The position numbers and the translations under genes were made by a program. Of a stretch of DNA of 64,000 bases, positions 47,701-62,518 are shown piece by piece (the stretch's first letter is position 1; every line of letters begins with the position of its first letter). The stretch covers positions 14,322,001 through 14,386,000 of the forward strand of contig NC_088788.1 in assembly GCF_949628265.1 (NCBI RefSeq). The letters are read 5' to 3'. The DNA is from Cloeon dipterum (Eukaryota; Arthropoda; Insecta; Ephemeroptera; Baetidae). The notes beneath the pieces are model-generated. The model was given only the letters and a program-made list of their open reading frames with translations, was not told where the DNA came from and searched no databases.

Positions 47701-50700
47701 TTCATCTTATACAATTAGCATAACTGACCTGCAGTCGAATCCAGTTGAGCAGCTCGACTAGTATGAGACTCTTAAAAGGAGATCTGCTTGCAATAGAATT
47801 GTGTGATGATGAGAAATAAGTGCACTTCGTACGTAAGTAAAGTGCAACAGCGAGTGCGACTGGATTTGATTAATAGATGCAAGCCGGCAACGTGATTGAC
47901 CAACGACAGACAGAGACAGTGCTAATAATATAATGCAATATCTCACAATCAGTGTGTTCATCTTAAATATTTACGTCGCTTGTCGCGTTTGTCTTTCGCA
48001 TTTCAGCATATATGGCGTGTGTGTGTGTGCACGCAATTCAAAAGGTTTTGTTCGCTGGACGCGTAGTTGCGATTTCCGCACGAAAAAAATGCCGACGAGG
48101 AAGCTGATCTTGATTGGTCAGAAAGTTGTTGTTACCTGATCGGCCGCGATCGTAACATTTTGAACAAGACTCAGGGTCGCGTGGCGCTGTTCAACTTCCA
48201 AATTCACCATAATTCAAACCGGGAACCCAGATTATCTAGACAAGAAGACAGTTTCGCGAAAAGGTCAACAATTTGAACAACCGGGCGACCTTCGAGCGCA
48301 TTTTTCGACACGTGATTTTGAACTGTTTAACAGGGCTCTATTAATTGCGGCTACTCAATTTCTCCCTTTCTTTCCAGCACCCGGTTGGAATACGACGACT
48401 CTAACCTTAATGCTAATGAGTTGACCCTCGTAGTTTTTGGCAAAATGACAAGGTGATAGTTTTTCATATTTTTATTTCAAACTGAACGTATGGTGAACGA
48501 CTAAATATTTGCGCTCCGCGCCGCTGTGCAAAAGGTGATTGGGGTCAAGTGCAGTAAATGTTTTACAACAAATACTCCGCCTAGTACAGGAGAGACGCAA
48601 ACAAGTCGCGGAGTCTGCCGGAAAACGGCTTTCAGTGTCTGATCGCCTTGAAGGATCACTCTTCTCCCAACAGACCAGTCGAACATTGTTCAAAAATGAA
48701 AAACCCCAGCACATTTCAAGGCTCGAAAGTTAGACGCCTGTCCAAGGCGAACCGAAAAGCAATGAATCCGGTGGCTACATATATGGGGCAAGAATTTGCA
48801 TTTAATCGGGAAACTGTTCCTTTCGCGCTCTCGTGGAAAGGTCATTATCATGACAGGTTTTTTTTGTTTGGGTGCGTTAGCAAGTAGCATTACTTTAGTT
48901 TGGCTTAATTGTGGCTTGAAGACAAAATTTGCGGTTGAACATATGGTTTCCAGCTGAATTAGCAAGATCAGTGAGGGGAAAAAATGTATGCGTGCGCGCA
49001 CAATAGACAAATCTTTGCATTATGATTTTTTTTTAAATTTTTAAATAAAAAATAAAATAGTTCAGGGATATACCTGCTTGGAAAATTTGTTTTTATTTTA
49101 TTGCAAAATATTTATGTGCCTTATTTAACAACATTCTATAACTCAGTGGAGGAGTAAATTGTAACTCAAGGCATGCGTTCGTTTTTTGTGAAATGCAACC
49201 GTTATAGGCAACTGATCGTAATGAAGTCTCTAATCCCAGCTTCCAGAAACGCATCCACAAAGCAATCAACGGTGCTTAATTTCTTCTGGAATACTCCACG
49301 ACAAAGCTATTTAGAAGCCGCAAACTTTCGCTGAACCTGGGCCTTTTGTCTCTCAAACAGAAGTGAAAACCACAACAATGACCTCCCAATTATAAGTGCC
49401 AATGGCCGATGTTTTCTGTTGGCACACGCAAATGACTATTTGTGTCCTAGGATATTAATCTCGACAAAAAATTAGTTTTTTTATGAGAATATCCTAATGA
49501 AAACCTTAAGGCTCATGGTCAGTGTTTCTGAAGGTCACGGAATTTGTGGCATCCATTTAATGATTCTCGAACTAAACTAAATTGCGTTTGAAATTGACGA
49601 GGCACTCGGAAATCTTCCTTTTAAAATTTTCGTAAGATAATAGAGTCAGAAATTAATTCTTTGATATGTAGCTCAAAATAAAGGATTTTTTCGCAAGGAG
49701 GACGAGGCGCGGGTTTTCTCAAGACTTTACCTTGTTCACTTTTTTATTTGTGCCAGCAATGAGTGCACCCAATCTTTTTCAGCCATTTTTGATCCAGAAT
49801 CATCTCCAGCTCGGATTTCGTTTTGCAGGTAAAGTACTGCTTTTAAGGACTGAGGTGTCAAAATAGATAAAGTACGAAATGTCTCACTCCAGAAATTTTT
49901 TAGTTTACAGTGTCGTTTATAATATTAAGCACACAGAGAAGAGCTATTTTAATTTTTTTAATTTTTAATTACAATTTTCAGAACAGATGTCAAATTTTTT
50001 CAAGAAGAAATAAAAATGTTGGACAAGATTAAAAGATGTAAAAAATATTCTTAAAATTGGAAGTGAAAAATTTTTATTTGCTTAGATGACCAGGACAAGA
50101 AAATCAAAGGAAAATTCTCTAGTTGAAGGAAAATATTTTCCATTTGCGTGTACGGTCAGCAGGAATTGAAATTTAAGGAGGCAGAGATCAATAACAGAAT
50201 CAGGCAGTGCCTTTTACAAATTTTAAATTTCACTTCCTGACTTACAACATATAAAGAAAAATTTCCTAATCCAACAAGGGATTTTTTTCAAATTTTTACT
50301 ACATCATCTTTCTTCATGAAAATATATTTAATGATACAAAAATGAATTAGAAAATTAGTATAGTGGTGTGAAAAATTAAGGCCTCGACACCAGAGGCGGC
50401 TGCCGTGCAGCACTGGCGCAAGTAATTCGGCAGTGCTGTTCCAGCTTGGTGAATGTGCTCTGAAGAGAGATGCCAGCCAAAAGCGGCTGCGTATCAATAT
50501 TACACAACGAGTTTTGCCGTAATAATTATTTAAACGCACGCTCTCACTGTCAGCACACGCGTGTATTATTCAGGCCCGCCGATTTGGCCAACTGATTGTT
50601 AGTATCCATTATTCATCGACGTTGGGCAAAAGCAACGAATTCCGGTGTCTTAATATAATTCGTTTGTTTGATATGGGAAATAAGAGCTTTACTCTCCGAA

Positions 50701-50741
50701 ATTATAGAGTTCGAATAATATTTAAATGGGTAAAAACTTAC

Positions 50742-51000
50742 TCGATGGGGTGAGTGGGTAGCGGATTCACTAGTAGAAGAAGGGTAGTTGCCAAGAAGCG
50801 AAAAGTCCACTTATTGCGCTGAAAACGGTCTGGCTCGTGCGTGTTATGTAAGGCAGCACTCGCGGAGCGGCAGTTTCGCTTTTCACAGGCCAAGTCGCAC
50901 GGTAAGACTGTGGATCCCCACCTGAGCACCGGGGCTCCCTGGCTCAGGTCGTGTGCGCCCCCACTCTTTGAATTCGCGGATCTCGTCTTTTCGCCCAACA
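50742..51000 (-). promoter_or_regulatory. Candidate leader exon and promoter of FAAH copy 1
   Basis: A GC-richer block ends, on the minus strand, in a strong donor (ATCGA|GTAAGT at 50742/50741). FAAH copy 1 has a splice acceptor two bases upstream of its ATG at 43118 and so needs an upstream leader exon. This is the most attractive donor I noticed on that strand, implying a first intron of about 7.6 kb. The link is inference and the right border is arbitrary. Confidence 0.35.
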
Positions 51001-53686
51001 ATAACCCCCCATGAACTTGCAAGCTGCGCTGAAACTCTTCAAAACCTGCCAGTGGCTGCTGATGCAAATTAAAAATCGCTTTTTGTCTTCTCGCACCGCT
51101 CGGTCATTAAATCCAGAGCAAAAAAGTCTGCCGGGAATCCCTATGGGCGTGATGAAATCGCTTTGTGATTACCCTTAACTTGAACCTTTTTTTAAGCTCT
51201 GTGCAATTACCTCAATTATGCGTGTTGCGATCCGCCGGACGTGATAATTGTGCAGAAAAGAACTGAATTATAGCAAATTCTGTAATTCCAACAGCAGAGA
51301 TAGATGCCGGGAGGCCCGCAGGCTCTGTTTTTCAGCTTTGACGTCTGCATCGAACCTTCCATGTTAACGAGTCAAAGACGTAATTTCTCAAGCCAATGCC
51401 AAGTTCGTTTGCCAATTTTTCGCAAAGTCATCCTTTTTATCAGATCAATTTGACTTTGTGGGCATGCACTTAAATAAGAAGGCAAGCTCTTCTTCACAGG
51501 AGCCGCGCGAGCCTTGTGTTTGTTTTGTGTGCGTGATTTTTCTGCTTTTAATAAGGCAATACTCGAGGGAGCTTTAGTCATTGAGTTCTAAAGGAATTGA
51601 ATAAATATGCGAGAGCTAAACGGCACCTCATTATTTTAAATTGCCTTGCAATGCTCAAGAGGTAAATTGAAGCTTTAGACCGATGATTTGTAAATTACCC
51701 TTTGATTTGGTCGGCCACATAGTGAATGCATTTTGGGTTGTACGCTCAGGTCATCAAACTCTAGTTTAATGTGAAGTACATTTTTAGTTTATATGGGAAA
51801 AAATCGATGTTTTTGCCAGATGTTCATTCATTGGGTTTAAAGAAACGCTTGAGAGTATATTTACCGCTTTTAAAAAATTGAAAGAACAACATTTCGAAAA
51901 AATTAAATGAATTCTTGAAAATCGTTGATTTGTATAATATGGGCTACTTACTTAAGAGGTTAAATAATTTAATGACTTGAATGTGGGAAATCCATTGAAA
52001 AGTAGGAGTAGGGACTACAAACAAATGAGGAGGAGGAAAAATGTTCAAAAAATGTTTGCTCACACCAAATGATGTCAAACAGCACAAGGTGAAATAGAAG
52101 CAAGACTATTTACAACCGAAATTTCCGGCTCCTATGAAGTTACGCTCTCATAAAGTTGTGAAATTTTCCATTCGTCTGAATAACGAAATGAAATAAAAAT
52201 AATATGCGTAGTATGTTAACAGATAACTTAATTTTTATTGTACTGAAATATCAACCAGTTTATGCTATTTTTTTAACTTCTATCGTAGCGTAGTGATTGC
52301 ATAATATATTTTTTTCACAATTTAAAAGGTTATGCCAAGAGTGTTTGTTTAATTAACACATTTTATTTTATAAATTTACTGTAGGATATTTTTGTTAATA
52401 ATAACTTAACAAATTATGGAAAATACAGTGTCCGCGTTGAAAGAAGAGTGGTATGATTTCAAAATATTTATTACGCTTATAATAATTTAATCACTTTGCC
52501 TTTTTTACCACAGCTCATCCGCGTTGAAGGTGTAATAAAACGCGGCTCCAGACATACAATATACAGACACTATTAATCTTTGAAAATTTAACATGTATAG
52601 CAAGTTCGAGCGAACATAAATATGTTTGAAGGGCAGCAGTTCATTCGCTTTGAATGCGAATATTGCGCAACCAACCAATGCACTTTTTTGCTCTTGGAAC
52701 GTTCGCGAACCGGTTGAATAAGAATGCTTCTTTTTTCAAACTATCTACGCAGCCGAGTGACCAGACTCGAGACAAAAACTAAAACTCATCGTGCGACTTC
52801 CATTGTGTGGTCCGCTTTTTTTCTGTCCGCAATTACGTAGCTCTTCGCGCACGCTTGACGTCATTCTTATATTATTTATTTAACAATTTTTCGGTCAAGT
52901 GTTATAAAAACTATTCAAGCGAGAAACTTCCAATTTTATGCGAGCTAGCAGCAAAAGAAGTGTTAATTCGGCCTTCAATTTCTGATTCGCAGAACGCTCG
53001 CTGACGCTGCCAATACGGCGCGAATAAATCTGAACTTGACCTTTCGGGTGGTATTTTAGTTAATTGCTATTTCATATCGTCCCCCGCAGACTCTGAATAC
53101 ATGCAATCAGGGTAGAGAGAAATAATAAGCTGGCACTTAGATTGATTTTCTTTTGTCTTTATTGTCATATTCATGTTTTATGGTCGTTGGGTAAAAACTG
53201 CAGTCTCTTCTTACGACTATAAAAGTAACAACAATTATCTCTCGGGTCATACACGTGTCTGGGCAATTTCATCGCCTCAAAATTACATTCAAGTAAGGGC
53301 CTTTAGTGCGATTAACTTCCTGAACGAGGCTTTTCAGGGAGTCGGTCTCAAATCAGGTACGTAAGACAGAGCTGCGAATTCTTCGGCGATCCGTCCCAAA
53401 CCGCGGTATCGGTTTCTGAACAGGAACTCGACAATTCGCCCTCAAAAATCAGCAAAGGTACAGCACAATCGACCTAAGTGCTGAGGAGAGATCCTGTTTA
53501 CCGTAACGAACGGCATATTCAAAGTGTCCAAACTCGAATCTGTAGTTCACAGTGTGTCTCTCCTAATCCTTTGGTGAAATTCCTCGATTTATATTATAGG
53601 GCCCATTTATTTCGAGCTATTTAAAATGCGTTCTTGCCCTCTCACGGTTCAGGTGGTTTGGAGCCGTTTTTTCTTTATGACGGCCT

Positions 53687-56600
53687 TCAAACCGTCTCCT
53701 TCTCGTCGGAGGGTGGGGCGACCCATCCCCCGAAGGCCTTTTGCAGCTCCTCGGCCACAGCAATGGTCAGTCTGTCCTGAAGAGGGTTTGCGGCCACCTG
53801 AGGAAAAAAACAATGATTTTGACATTCACCTTCAACCAAGGGCAGGATCGCAAAAAAACGTGACAAGATTGATGGTAGCACTATGAATGCGTTTGCTGAG
53901 AGCAGCTCTGATTTTTTGCTCCTGCCGCCAGCAATGTGCTGGAGTTGAGAAAAATTAATCGAGCTTCGACGTCATTAGCGAGTTAAAAAAAGTTCTTTCG
54001 GCAAAAGATATGACGTACCTGGATTCCAATTGGCAGTCCTTGGGCGGTCATGCCTACCGGGCAGTTGGTCACAGGCATTTCAGTCGCGTTGAATGTCACC
54101 AGGTAGGAGACGTTGAGGAATTTGTAGTAGATTTCCCGGTGGAGGAGTGCTGGCTCGGTGAAGGAAGGGAAAATCACGACGCCGTGTTCGCCCAGCTTCT
54201 CCTGCGAACGTTTAAATTCAATTTTGATTGCATTGAAACTAGGTCCATAAAAATTTTTATAGACAACGCCAAGGTGACAAATGAAATTTTACACCTGCCT
54301 TGTTGCGTGCGCTTTGCAAGCTCATGAGGAAATTATACGCATATAATTCAAAAATTTTTATCTGATTGAACAAGGACGACCTGTCTTTTGAACAAATTCA
54401 GCTATACATGTTCCATTAAGGATAGCAAGAAATCCGGAAGCAGTCAAGCATGAATAATTAAGGTACTTAACAGATGTTTAATATCGTTAGGTAATCGTTA
54501 AAGCACATACGAAGGCCATTACAAATTTATTTTTAAATGTACACCAGTCGGAAGATAAACAGCATAAATGAAGAAGATTTTTGCATCGTTTAACCGAGGA
54601 TACATTCTCTTCTTGAAATAAACCAAAATCGGTCCCGTGCCATTTTAAGAATAAATATTTACTTAAAAGCTGAGCACGTAAAGTACGGAGCACGTCTACC
54701 CAAGGCGAGAGGGAGACGAGCCAGTTAAACAGCAAAATTTGACCTTGTCGCAGTCGACATGAAACCAGTATGTTTTGTTCAACATACAATTCTTCTCTTC
54801 CTTTCGCATCCTTCTTGCCGCCCACCGCAATTGTTTCATATTCTTTTTCCTCTTTTAAGTCTGCGACCACAGGATTGGCCACTGGCATCTCCGCATTCAT
54901 AAAAAAGTCGTCGCGCAGATCCCAATCGCAAGGCTCCTTAAATTATTTAGAAATCTATCACCGGTGACGGAGGGGAAATTGTTTGAGTGTCGCAAACGCA
55001 TTAAAGAGCTAAAATCGAACACAATGCTCAATTTGACCCAGGGCTACGCTCCTCCGCCCCTCGTGATTGTCATGAGCAGAACAATGAGGCGAGATATTGC
55101 AACCATTGCGCAAATAATACACCGTGACCGGCGGCCGACTGACTTCGCACCTTTATGCCACCGAGCGGGAAGTGTAACGAGCGTCTAATTTCCGACCTTG
55201 CGACCCACTCGGACACCTGATCAATTCCTTCTTCGTTAATGTGCGCAACTACGGTCGTCCGTTTATAATTGTCACCAACCGCGAGCATTGTGAAAAAGCT
55301 CCCTTGGTCAAGAGCCGTGTTTCCGCTTGACCCGTCAAAATGAATTACCGTGTCCGAGATAATAAATAAGCTCTAGGCTCAAGAGTATTTAAAAATCAAT
55401 TCGTTCTTTTCATGACCTTCACATGTCAAAGTAAAGTTTTTTCTTCCTCAAATTATTGCGAGAAAAAAATTATCCAACTTTGTTCCTTGCAGAGCAACAC
55501 GTTTTATGACATGTGCAGATTTCTGTAGCACAATTATAAATTTATGTTTCAGCCTTGAAATTAACAAGCTCAAAATTTCTGGGCGAATTCCAAAGTGTTA
55601 TTGCCCTGTTGATAGGCCGGGAGGATTTTTTATTCGGATAATATCAAACATGGTGCACCTGAAAATTTGTATGTTCGCAATTTATTACCTTGAAAATATT
55701 TTTGATTCGCTGGTTGCAAGATACCATCTCCCTGAAGTCCTCTTCAGACACTTTGTCTGCAATGCGTTTCAGCATTCCATAGAGAAGAGGCGGGAAAGTG
55801 TAGTCAGACATGCAGGCGAAGTAACGAACCCACTCCCAGGTAACGCTTTTCCATTCCTGAAAATAAACGAACAAAAAAAACATTTTTTAACGATGTGTAA
55901 GTAATCAAAATCATGCGAGCTGCGCGAAATGTGTGAAACTGCTGCTAATAATTTGAAAGGCAGGAAGTTAACGACGAGTTTTTTGATGTGGCATAACAGT
56001 ATAAAAATTTAGTCGCGTGCATGAGCGGTTATTTTAATCCAGCTTTGTGATTTCATCGACTATGGAATGCAGGAAATAAGTAACGGTTGTAATTGTTTGG
56101 AAGTAAAGCAGTGCGGAAAATTGTCTTTAATTTGCAAACACTATACTACCATTAAAAAATTTGATGTTTTAGATCAAATAAAATACTGCACGCGTTTCAT
56201 GCTATTTCCACCAAAATAAATCGAACCGATGAATTTTATTAATTTAATTCCAACAAACTGAAATGTTTAGAATTCGATGGACTTCATTAATTTGTCTTTT
56301 TAATTATAATATGGAACAACCAACATAGATACCAACACTTCAATCAAGTTAATTAATATTGTCAGATTTTTTCCAAATTGAAAGTTGAGAACAAGCATAT
56401 CTTTATTAATTAATTTGTTTATCCTTTTAAATAATTTAGCCCTAAAAATGATTATCATTAAATTTAACGCCTAAAATTTTCGTAGAAATCCATTTAATAG
56501 AATTGAACTTAATTTGTAGCATTAGAATTATTCTCAAAAGCATAATTTCTGCAATTTTCAATTAGCTGCGTTTTCGACAATTAAAGGTTATTATTCGCGA

Positions 56601-59600
56601 CGGCAAAAGCTGCTTCAATTATGGCTAGAAGTCACCTAAAATAGAGAGAGTTCACCTGCCGTGTTGTGAGATTGAAATTTGCGCAAACCACGATCTCGGC
56701 GCTACTGCTGAGCTGCTTTATTTATTAATTTCACGTCTGTCCGCCGCGTGCCGTGCCTCCCGACGCAATAAACAAAATTATCGCAAGGCACGTTTCGGTC
56801 CATATCGGTGTTTACTACGAATTAGCCTGATTGAGCAGCCCCGACTGTCCAAATCAGAGCCGGCAGCAGCGGCTATATTCGCGAGAAATCAGCCGGTCGC
56901 GGAATGGGGTCAGAAAACTCGTTTTTCGCTATAGTTATTCTCACCTTGGATCCGGGCTCGACCTGGAACATGCACTCGACGGCGTTCATCTTGAGCAGGA
57001 TGGTGGATGCAATTTCGAAAATGTCTTTCAGCTCTTCGATGCACAACTACCGACACATTGGTTAAAAAAACGCTGCCCAAACTGTACTTCCCTCATCTCA
57101 CCTTCTCAGCCTTGACGCCGCACGACTTCTCCAGGTGGTTGACGGCCTTTCTCAGGGCGGACCTGACCTCAGGATCGAGCGACCGGGTGAAGACAGCGCC
57201 ATCGTCCTCGACGTAGCATAGGCGCATCCCTTTCAGGTCCACCTAGACGAAAGTTCTAATTAAATAAGGTCACTCAGCCTGTGTTAAAAGAGTGAAGTTT
57301 CGATGCGAGAAGAAATTTACATATTCCTTCGTAATATGATGAAATAGAAAGTAGACAATGTGTTTTCGTAGTTGTATAAATCATTGCTAGGTGCTGCGGT
57401 CAGCAAAAAATATTACTTTACAACCTTAAAGTGCCAAAAAGTTGTTTGAACTTGAACGTAAAATTAATGGACGGACCAGCTTGTGAACAGATTCGAATGT
57501 GAACGGGTTGTGTTGCAGGAAATAAAACTAAAAACGTTCAAGAATTTTCCTTAATAAACTCGTGAAGCATACATAAAAGGTTACAATCGAGGGAATCGGG
57601 GGAAATTTTAATCCGCGATAATTGCCAAGCATGCTCGCGGCAGGTGCCTAGCGCAGATCTTTGGTTGGTGATAAAAGGTTTCAAACTCGGCACCGATGAC
57701 AATCTGCACGGAAAATTGCGACAGAAAAAAATGCAGCAAGATTCCGGCGGCGCCGACTATACGAACAACAAGTGCGCGGGAGATGGGCGGAGGAGAAAGT
57801 TTATGGAGCCGGTTCCACTTAGCTAGCTGCAGCTGTGTGAGTGTGTGCTGCTGCTATGCTGCCTCCCAAAATTATTGTATAACACACACCGCTGGCGAGA
57901 GACAAGATCATGTGTTGCCGGTTGCGCAATTCGAGGCGCGCCGGCCCAAAACTGCTGCTTTCATCACGCCGCGAGCGCGCGCATTGACACTAATTCACCG
58001 ATTAAATGGCATTTTCTAATTGTTGCGTACCTTCTGCTGCAGATTGAGTGCGGCGGCGTTTTCGCCAGCCATGACCCTGAGGGTGGGAGCCAGGTCCTCC
58101 GCGTACCGGCCCATCAGCGCCACGCTGAAGAACCTGTCCCAATTGGGGTCGCTCGAGCTCGGACAGTGGCCCTCGTTGGAAACGAAACCTGCAAACAGTC
58201 CAAGGTGTTAGAAAAGTCCAAGGTGTTAGAAAAATGTGGTCGAGAATTAATTAACACTTCGTCCCTCTCGAATTGAAAAATATTCAAGCGGTCGGTTCCG
58301 CACGAGCGGATTATAAGGAGAAAGATTAGTGCGGTAGTTGCAGGCGTTCAAATCCTGCTCTCGTAGCTTATCTTTGATAATTTATTTGTTATTTTCCTTG
58401 GTCGTGCCCACCTTATAAACCTAAGTAGCGAAAAACCTTCAGGATATATTAGACTTTGGATTTATCTCTGTCACATTAAATTTTTGCTGAGATTTTAATT
58501 TTCAGATAGCAAAATCTTTTTTTATTTACATTCAGCTGTTTAAAACAATTATTCCATCTATTAGTATTAAACATTTTAGTAGGCTTGTGGTTTTTTGAAA
58601 TATTTTTAAGGAGCAGCCAGCATAAGCCCAACTCGCGGAAAATAGTAAAATTTTATTTTTGGGATTTTCCAGTTTAGACATGAATACTCAGCAAATAAAA
58701 ACGTTTGGTTTTAGATAATGTTAAAAATAAATTTAAGTTAAGTCAGAATTCCTTCAACCTAATCATATTTCGTGCTTATTTGGTGCTCTCCAAACATCAA
58801 ACCGCAGTCACAGAATAAGTAATCCATGATAATAGTTTTGTACATTCCTAAAAATCCCGCAAAACTGTGTATTTTTCAATCATGTGAGCATAAAGTTAAC
58901 TCTGGATGAAACTAAATTATTTAACAGGCGCGAGGAAGAATGAAATCGTTGCATCCCACGGCTTCCTTAATTATTTTGATTCTCTTGTTTCGCCGACGTA
59001 ATTAGAGACTCAGTTTTAGTTGGCTGCGTAGCAGACAAAAACGCAAAATTCCCAACGCATTCAGGTTCAAGGGCAGCTGGAAACTGCAAGCTTCTTAACT
59101 CGTGCATTTTCGAATTTGCATTGCACCAGAGCGTAGAGCAAATTCTGCACTTAACGAGCAAAATATATATCGCAGACAGAGTCAACACAAGGTCCGTGAC
59201 AGAACCTTAACCTTTACAGAGTAATTAACATCTTTTGCCGCCTTAATTGTATAGGAAGTTCAAGTTAAGAAAACAGCATGCCTCTCTCAGTACCCAGCAA
59301 CATGCAACCTGCAGTTCGCCGTATTGAGCGTTACTGCTCAGACAGCTCTAAATGTGAGCTCTGGGCGCGTTCAGAAAAACTGCGGAAGCCGGCCGCGCGT
59401 CTGCATCGGCCTTGAACATTTGGAAAGGGACTCACCTGGGGAAGGCTTGTGGCCGAAAATGCCGGTGAATGCAGCGGGAAGACGAGCCGAACCGCCCACG
59501 TCAGAGGCCAGTCCGACCACTGACCCTGCCGAAGCCAAAAGGGCAGCCTGCAAAACAAAGCAAAACGTTTTAAAATTTTGGCGCAAATTTGTAATGCTGC

Positions 59601-62518
59601 ATGGAGATTTTGCATTTTGTTGAAGGCTGATCCCATATGAGGAAAGTGATTCTCATGCCCTAAGAAGCCAATGAAAACAAGGAATTTTTTCGCGAACCTG
59701 CCTGTACTTATAGTTTTAAAGATTAAATAATGCTTTGTACCCTCCCAATAAAAAGGCAGTTAGGCGTTAGGCAAGCCTATGACACGAAATAATTAATTAC
59801 ATCTCTTGTGCAAATACATTCAAATTATTTATATTGAAGCTGTATTTTAATTGCTTGCCCCCGCGGCTAATTTGGAAACCAATCAAGTTAGAAAGTAAAT
59901 TTCCCTGATTATTTCATTTCTCGTACGCTAAGAGATTTTACAGAATAGTTAGTTATACTTTGGTCTTATTTTGAGAATTGTCTTATTTATTTCCTCAATT
60001 AAATATGATTTTTAAGGGATGAATTCTTAATTTCAAAAAACTATACAGCACTAAAAATATTGCATTTTCATTAAATAATCTAATTTCAAATGCACGTCAA
60101 GGTTTCTACCTTCCCTATAAAAACATTGTTTCCATTTTTATCTAGTGAACAACAATTTTGGTGCCGTATGGCCCATCGAACTGGTTTTGATTCCCAAAAG
60201 CACGACACACAAATCCACCTGTTTGGTCACTTTTCTGGCCGATCTGGCTCGCGCTCGAATTATATTATAATGATAGTGGCGGTGTCCTGCCAATGCGATA
60301 GAGACCTGTGGCCGGAATGTGTGCCAAGGTCACAGACTGGTCACAAAATTATTTCTTCACCGCAACCAAAACCCGTGCGGCAGCAGCCATCAAGTTCACC
60401 CAAATAGTAAAATTATTTTTTCACGCTGTCATTGCCGCAGTTGGCCACCTCACGTCGATAATTCGCTAACTGGTCTATGATGCAAGCACCTCGTTGGCCA
60501 TTCAACCATAATATTTTGAGTATTAAGGTTAAGAAAAATAAAAATTATCCCTGCCCCGAAAAATCGCTAAAATCCCCAACAATTATGAGTTACATAAGTT
60601 GCGAAAAAAATTTGAAGTTTTCTTAATTTTCCCAAATTTCTTAAATAATCCTTATATAACTAAGAGTTTCCCACCCGACTAACTAAGATTTAGAATGAAT
60701 GGATCGTCAGTTTCCGCGCAGAAAGCGAAATCCGACGGGCAGGCGCCCTCTGGCGCCCGACTGCGGTGTTTTGTGCGAAAAACAGTTGCTTACTTCTCCG
60801 CCGGAGGAGCCACCGGGCGATCTCCGCAAATCGTACGGGTTGTTGGTGCGACCAGTGTTGTTGTTGTCCGTCTCGTAGCACATGCACAGCTCCGGCGTGT
60901 TGGTCACCACGAAGGGGATACCACCGGCAGCGCGCACCAGCGACACGGTCCGCGCGTCTTGGGCCGCGATTTTCTTTGTGCGGAGCTTTTGACCAGAAGT
61001 GTTGCTCAGTCCTAAAATTTACCACATTATTTTATTACTACATTTATAAATTTTATGGACCACCTAAATCACCATCGGGTTAGAATTACTTTTTATTTTA
61101 ATTGAATTCTTATTTTTAAGGTGAATAAAATTTCTAAATAAAAGTTATTAATTAATCTCAACGTGAAATTTTTTTATTTAATTGCTTGTAAGATAGTTTT
61201 TTTCCGAAAACTGCTTTTTAATAAACGAAACCAATTTAAAACAACAAAAAATATACCAAGCTTTGATAAACTCTAACTTTCACCTTTAAATTAAAAAAAT
61301 ACTTTGGGCTCCTTTACGTGGCATTCAAGCGAAATAAAATGAATGAAATAAATGAATGCCTGTTGAAAGACTCTTTTTTTTAATTGGCTCTCATTCAGTC
61401 ACGGACACGACTTATTTGGTTAATTTTTACGCCATCGTTTCTCACCCTGAACGGCAATGCTCTCTTTGACTGAGAAGGGCACCCCCAGGAAGGGAGTCTC
61501 CATTTCCATTTGTTCGACGCTCTTGGCGCCGGAGCGGATGAATTTGTCCACTTGTTGAGCCTCTTGCAAGGCTTCTTCGTATCTCTCGTCCACCACGCAA
61601 TTAAGTTGTGGCTGGACCTCTTTGGTGCGAGCGATGAATGCTCTCATTACTTCCTCACTGGTAACCTGCGAAGAACACTCTCATGATGATTAATCCTTGA
61701 CATTAATTGTAATTATATTTTGCTAGTGATGTGGTATGAAGTTACGCGCTCATTGCATTTTTTTCTAAGGGAATGACAGAGTTGTTTGCCCTTTTGTTAT
61801 TTTGAGTGTGTGTGTGTGTGTGTAATTAACTCTTCCTCCATTTCTAAGGAACTGCTGGCATCAAGGAAGTGACTAGGCAAGAATGAAAGTGAATGAATAT
61901 CAAACACGAGCTCGATAAGCGCATTGTAGCCGCGTGTATTTTATTCCGCTAAGAGTGGGATTCAAAACGAGGTTATCCGTTTGTGTCACAGAGTCGCGGC
62001 TTGCTGCCACAGCAAAGAGCTATCTCGACGCAAGGTCAAGACTAGTCTAATATGCATATTTCAAATAGTACATCCTTGGTTTCTTTGTTTTAATAGTCTG
62101 AGTTTTGAAAGGAAACAAATAAAGTAATTTGTTCTTTGACATGATTGAAGTATTTTGTGAAGTGACTAGTGGAAAATTTGAAGGTTTTCCAAGCTAAAAG
62201 TTTGACTGATCAATTTAAAATATTCTTTTCATCAAAATATTTTAATATTTCAGTTCAACTATTTCCCCTAATTTTTCCCAGAGGATAAAAACGCTGAACA
62301 AAACAAAATTAAATATTATTAAGAGCAAAATATTTTCTCACCTGCTGGGTACGGATTTTGTGTGCAAGGGTGGTCGCCCTCTCGAGCAGCAGCGGATTAC
62401 GGATGCGAGGAAGGCTCTTGGGCCGTCGCAGGTTGGCCAGTCGGACGAAAGGGTGCGCGATGACAGCGGCGATCCAGACCAGGATCCACAGCAGGCGTTT
62501 GGCGCACTCGCTCAGCAT
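53687..62518 (-). CDS. Fatty-acid amide hydrolase, FAAH2-like, copy 2 (ten exons, 529 aa)
   Basis: Paralogue of copy 1 with the same predicted reaction. Exons 62518-62342, 61665-61446, 61011-60794, 59547-59436, 58188-58031, 57242-57102, 57046-56945, 55856-55689, 54201-54019 and 53797-53687 join in frame. The N-terminus is a hydrophobic anchor (LLWILVWIAAVIA). The triad is complete: Lys126 in GVPFSVKES, Ser201 in GGSSGGE and Ser225 in LASDVGGSARLP. The end is GMTAQGLPIGIQ and then NPLQDRLTIAVAEELQ. Exons 2, 3 and 4 have exactly the same lengths (220, 218, 112) as in copy 1. Exons 7-9 (102, 168 and 183) add up to the single 453-nt exon 7 of copy 1, so two introns were gained here or lost there. 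Divergence is considerable outside the core, so substrate preference may differ. Confidence 0.95.
61806..61823. repeat. (GT)n microsatellite
   Basis: An uninterrupted GT run of nine units in intron 1 of FAAH copy 2. Confidence 0.85.

Larger units (their letters stand above)
43119..53686. other. 10.5-kb interval between the FAAH copies
   Basis: Mostly AT-rich sequence with no recognisable protein-coding gene. It contains an A-tailed block ending at 44728, a GC-rich segment near 50740-51060 that may be the copy 1 leader, and the 3' flank of copy 2. TTTATT at 53606-53611 (AATAAA on the minus strand) is 76 bases past the copy 2 stop and is a likely poly(A) signal. Confidence 0.5.

Noticed and set aside
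58299-58370. tRNA-like segment with a GTTCAAATC T-loop sequence and pairable ends
   Set aside because: No D-arm or anticodon arm can be folded, the T stem pairs only with an enlarged loop and the acceptor needs a bulge; at best a degraded relic.
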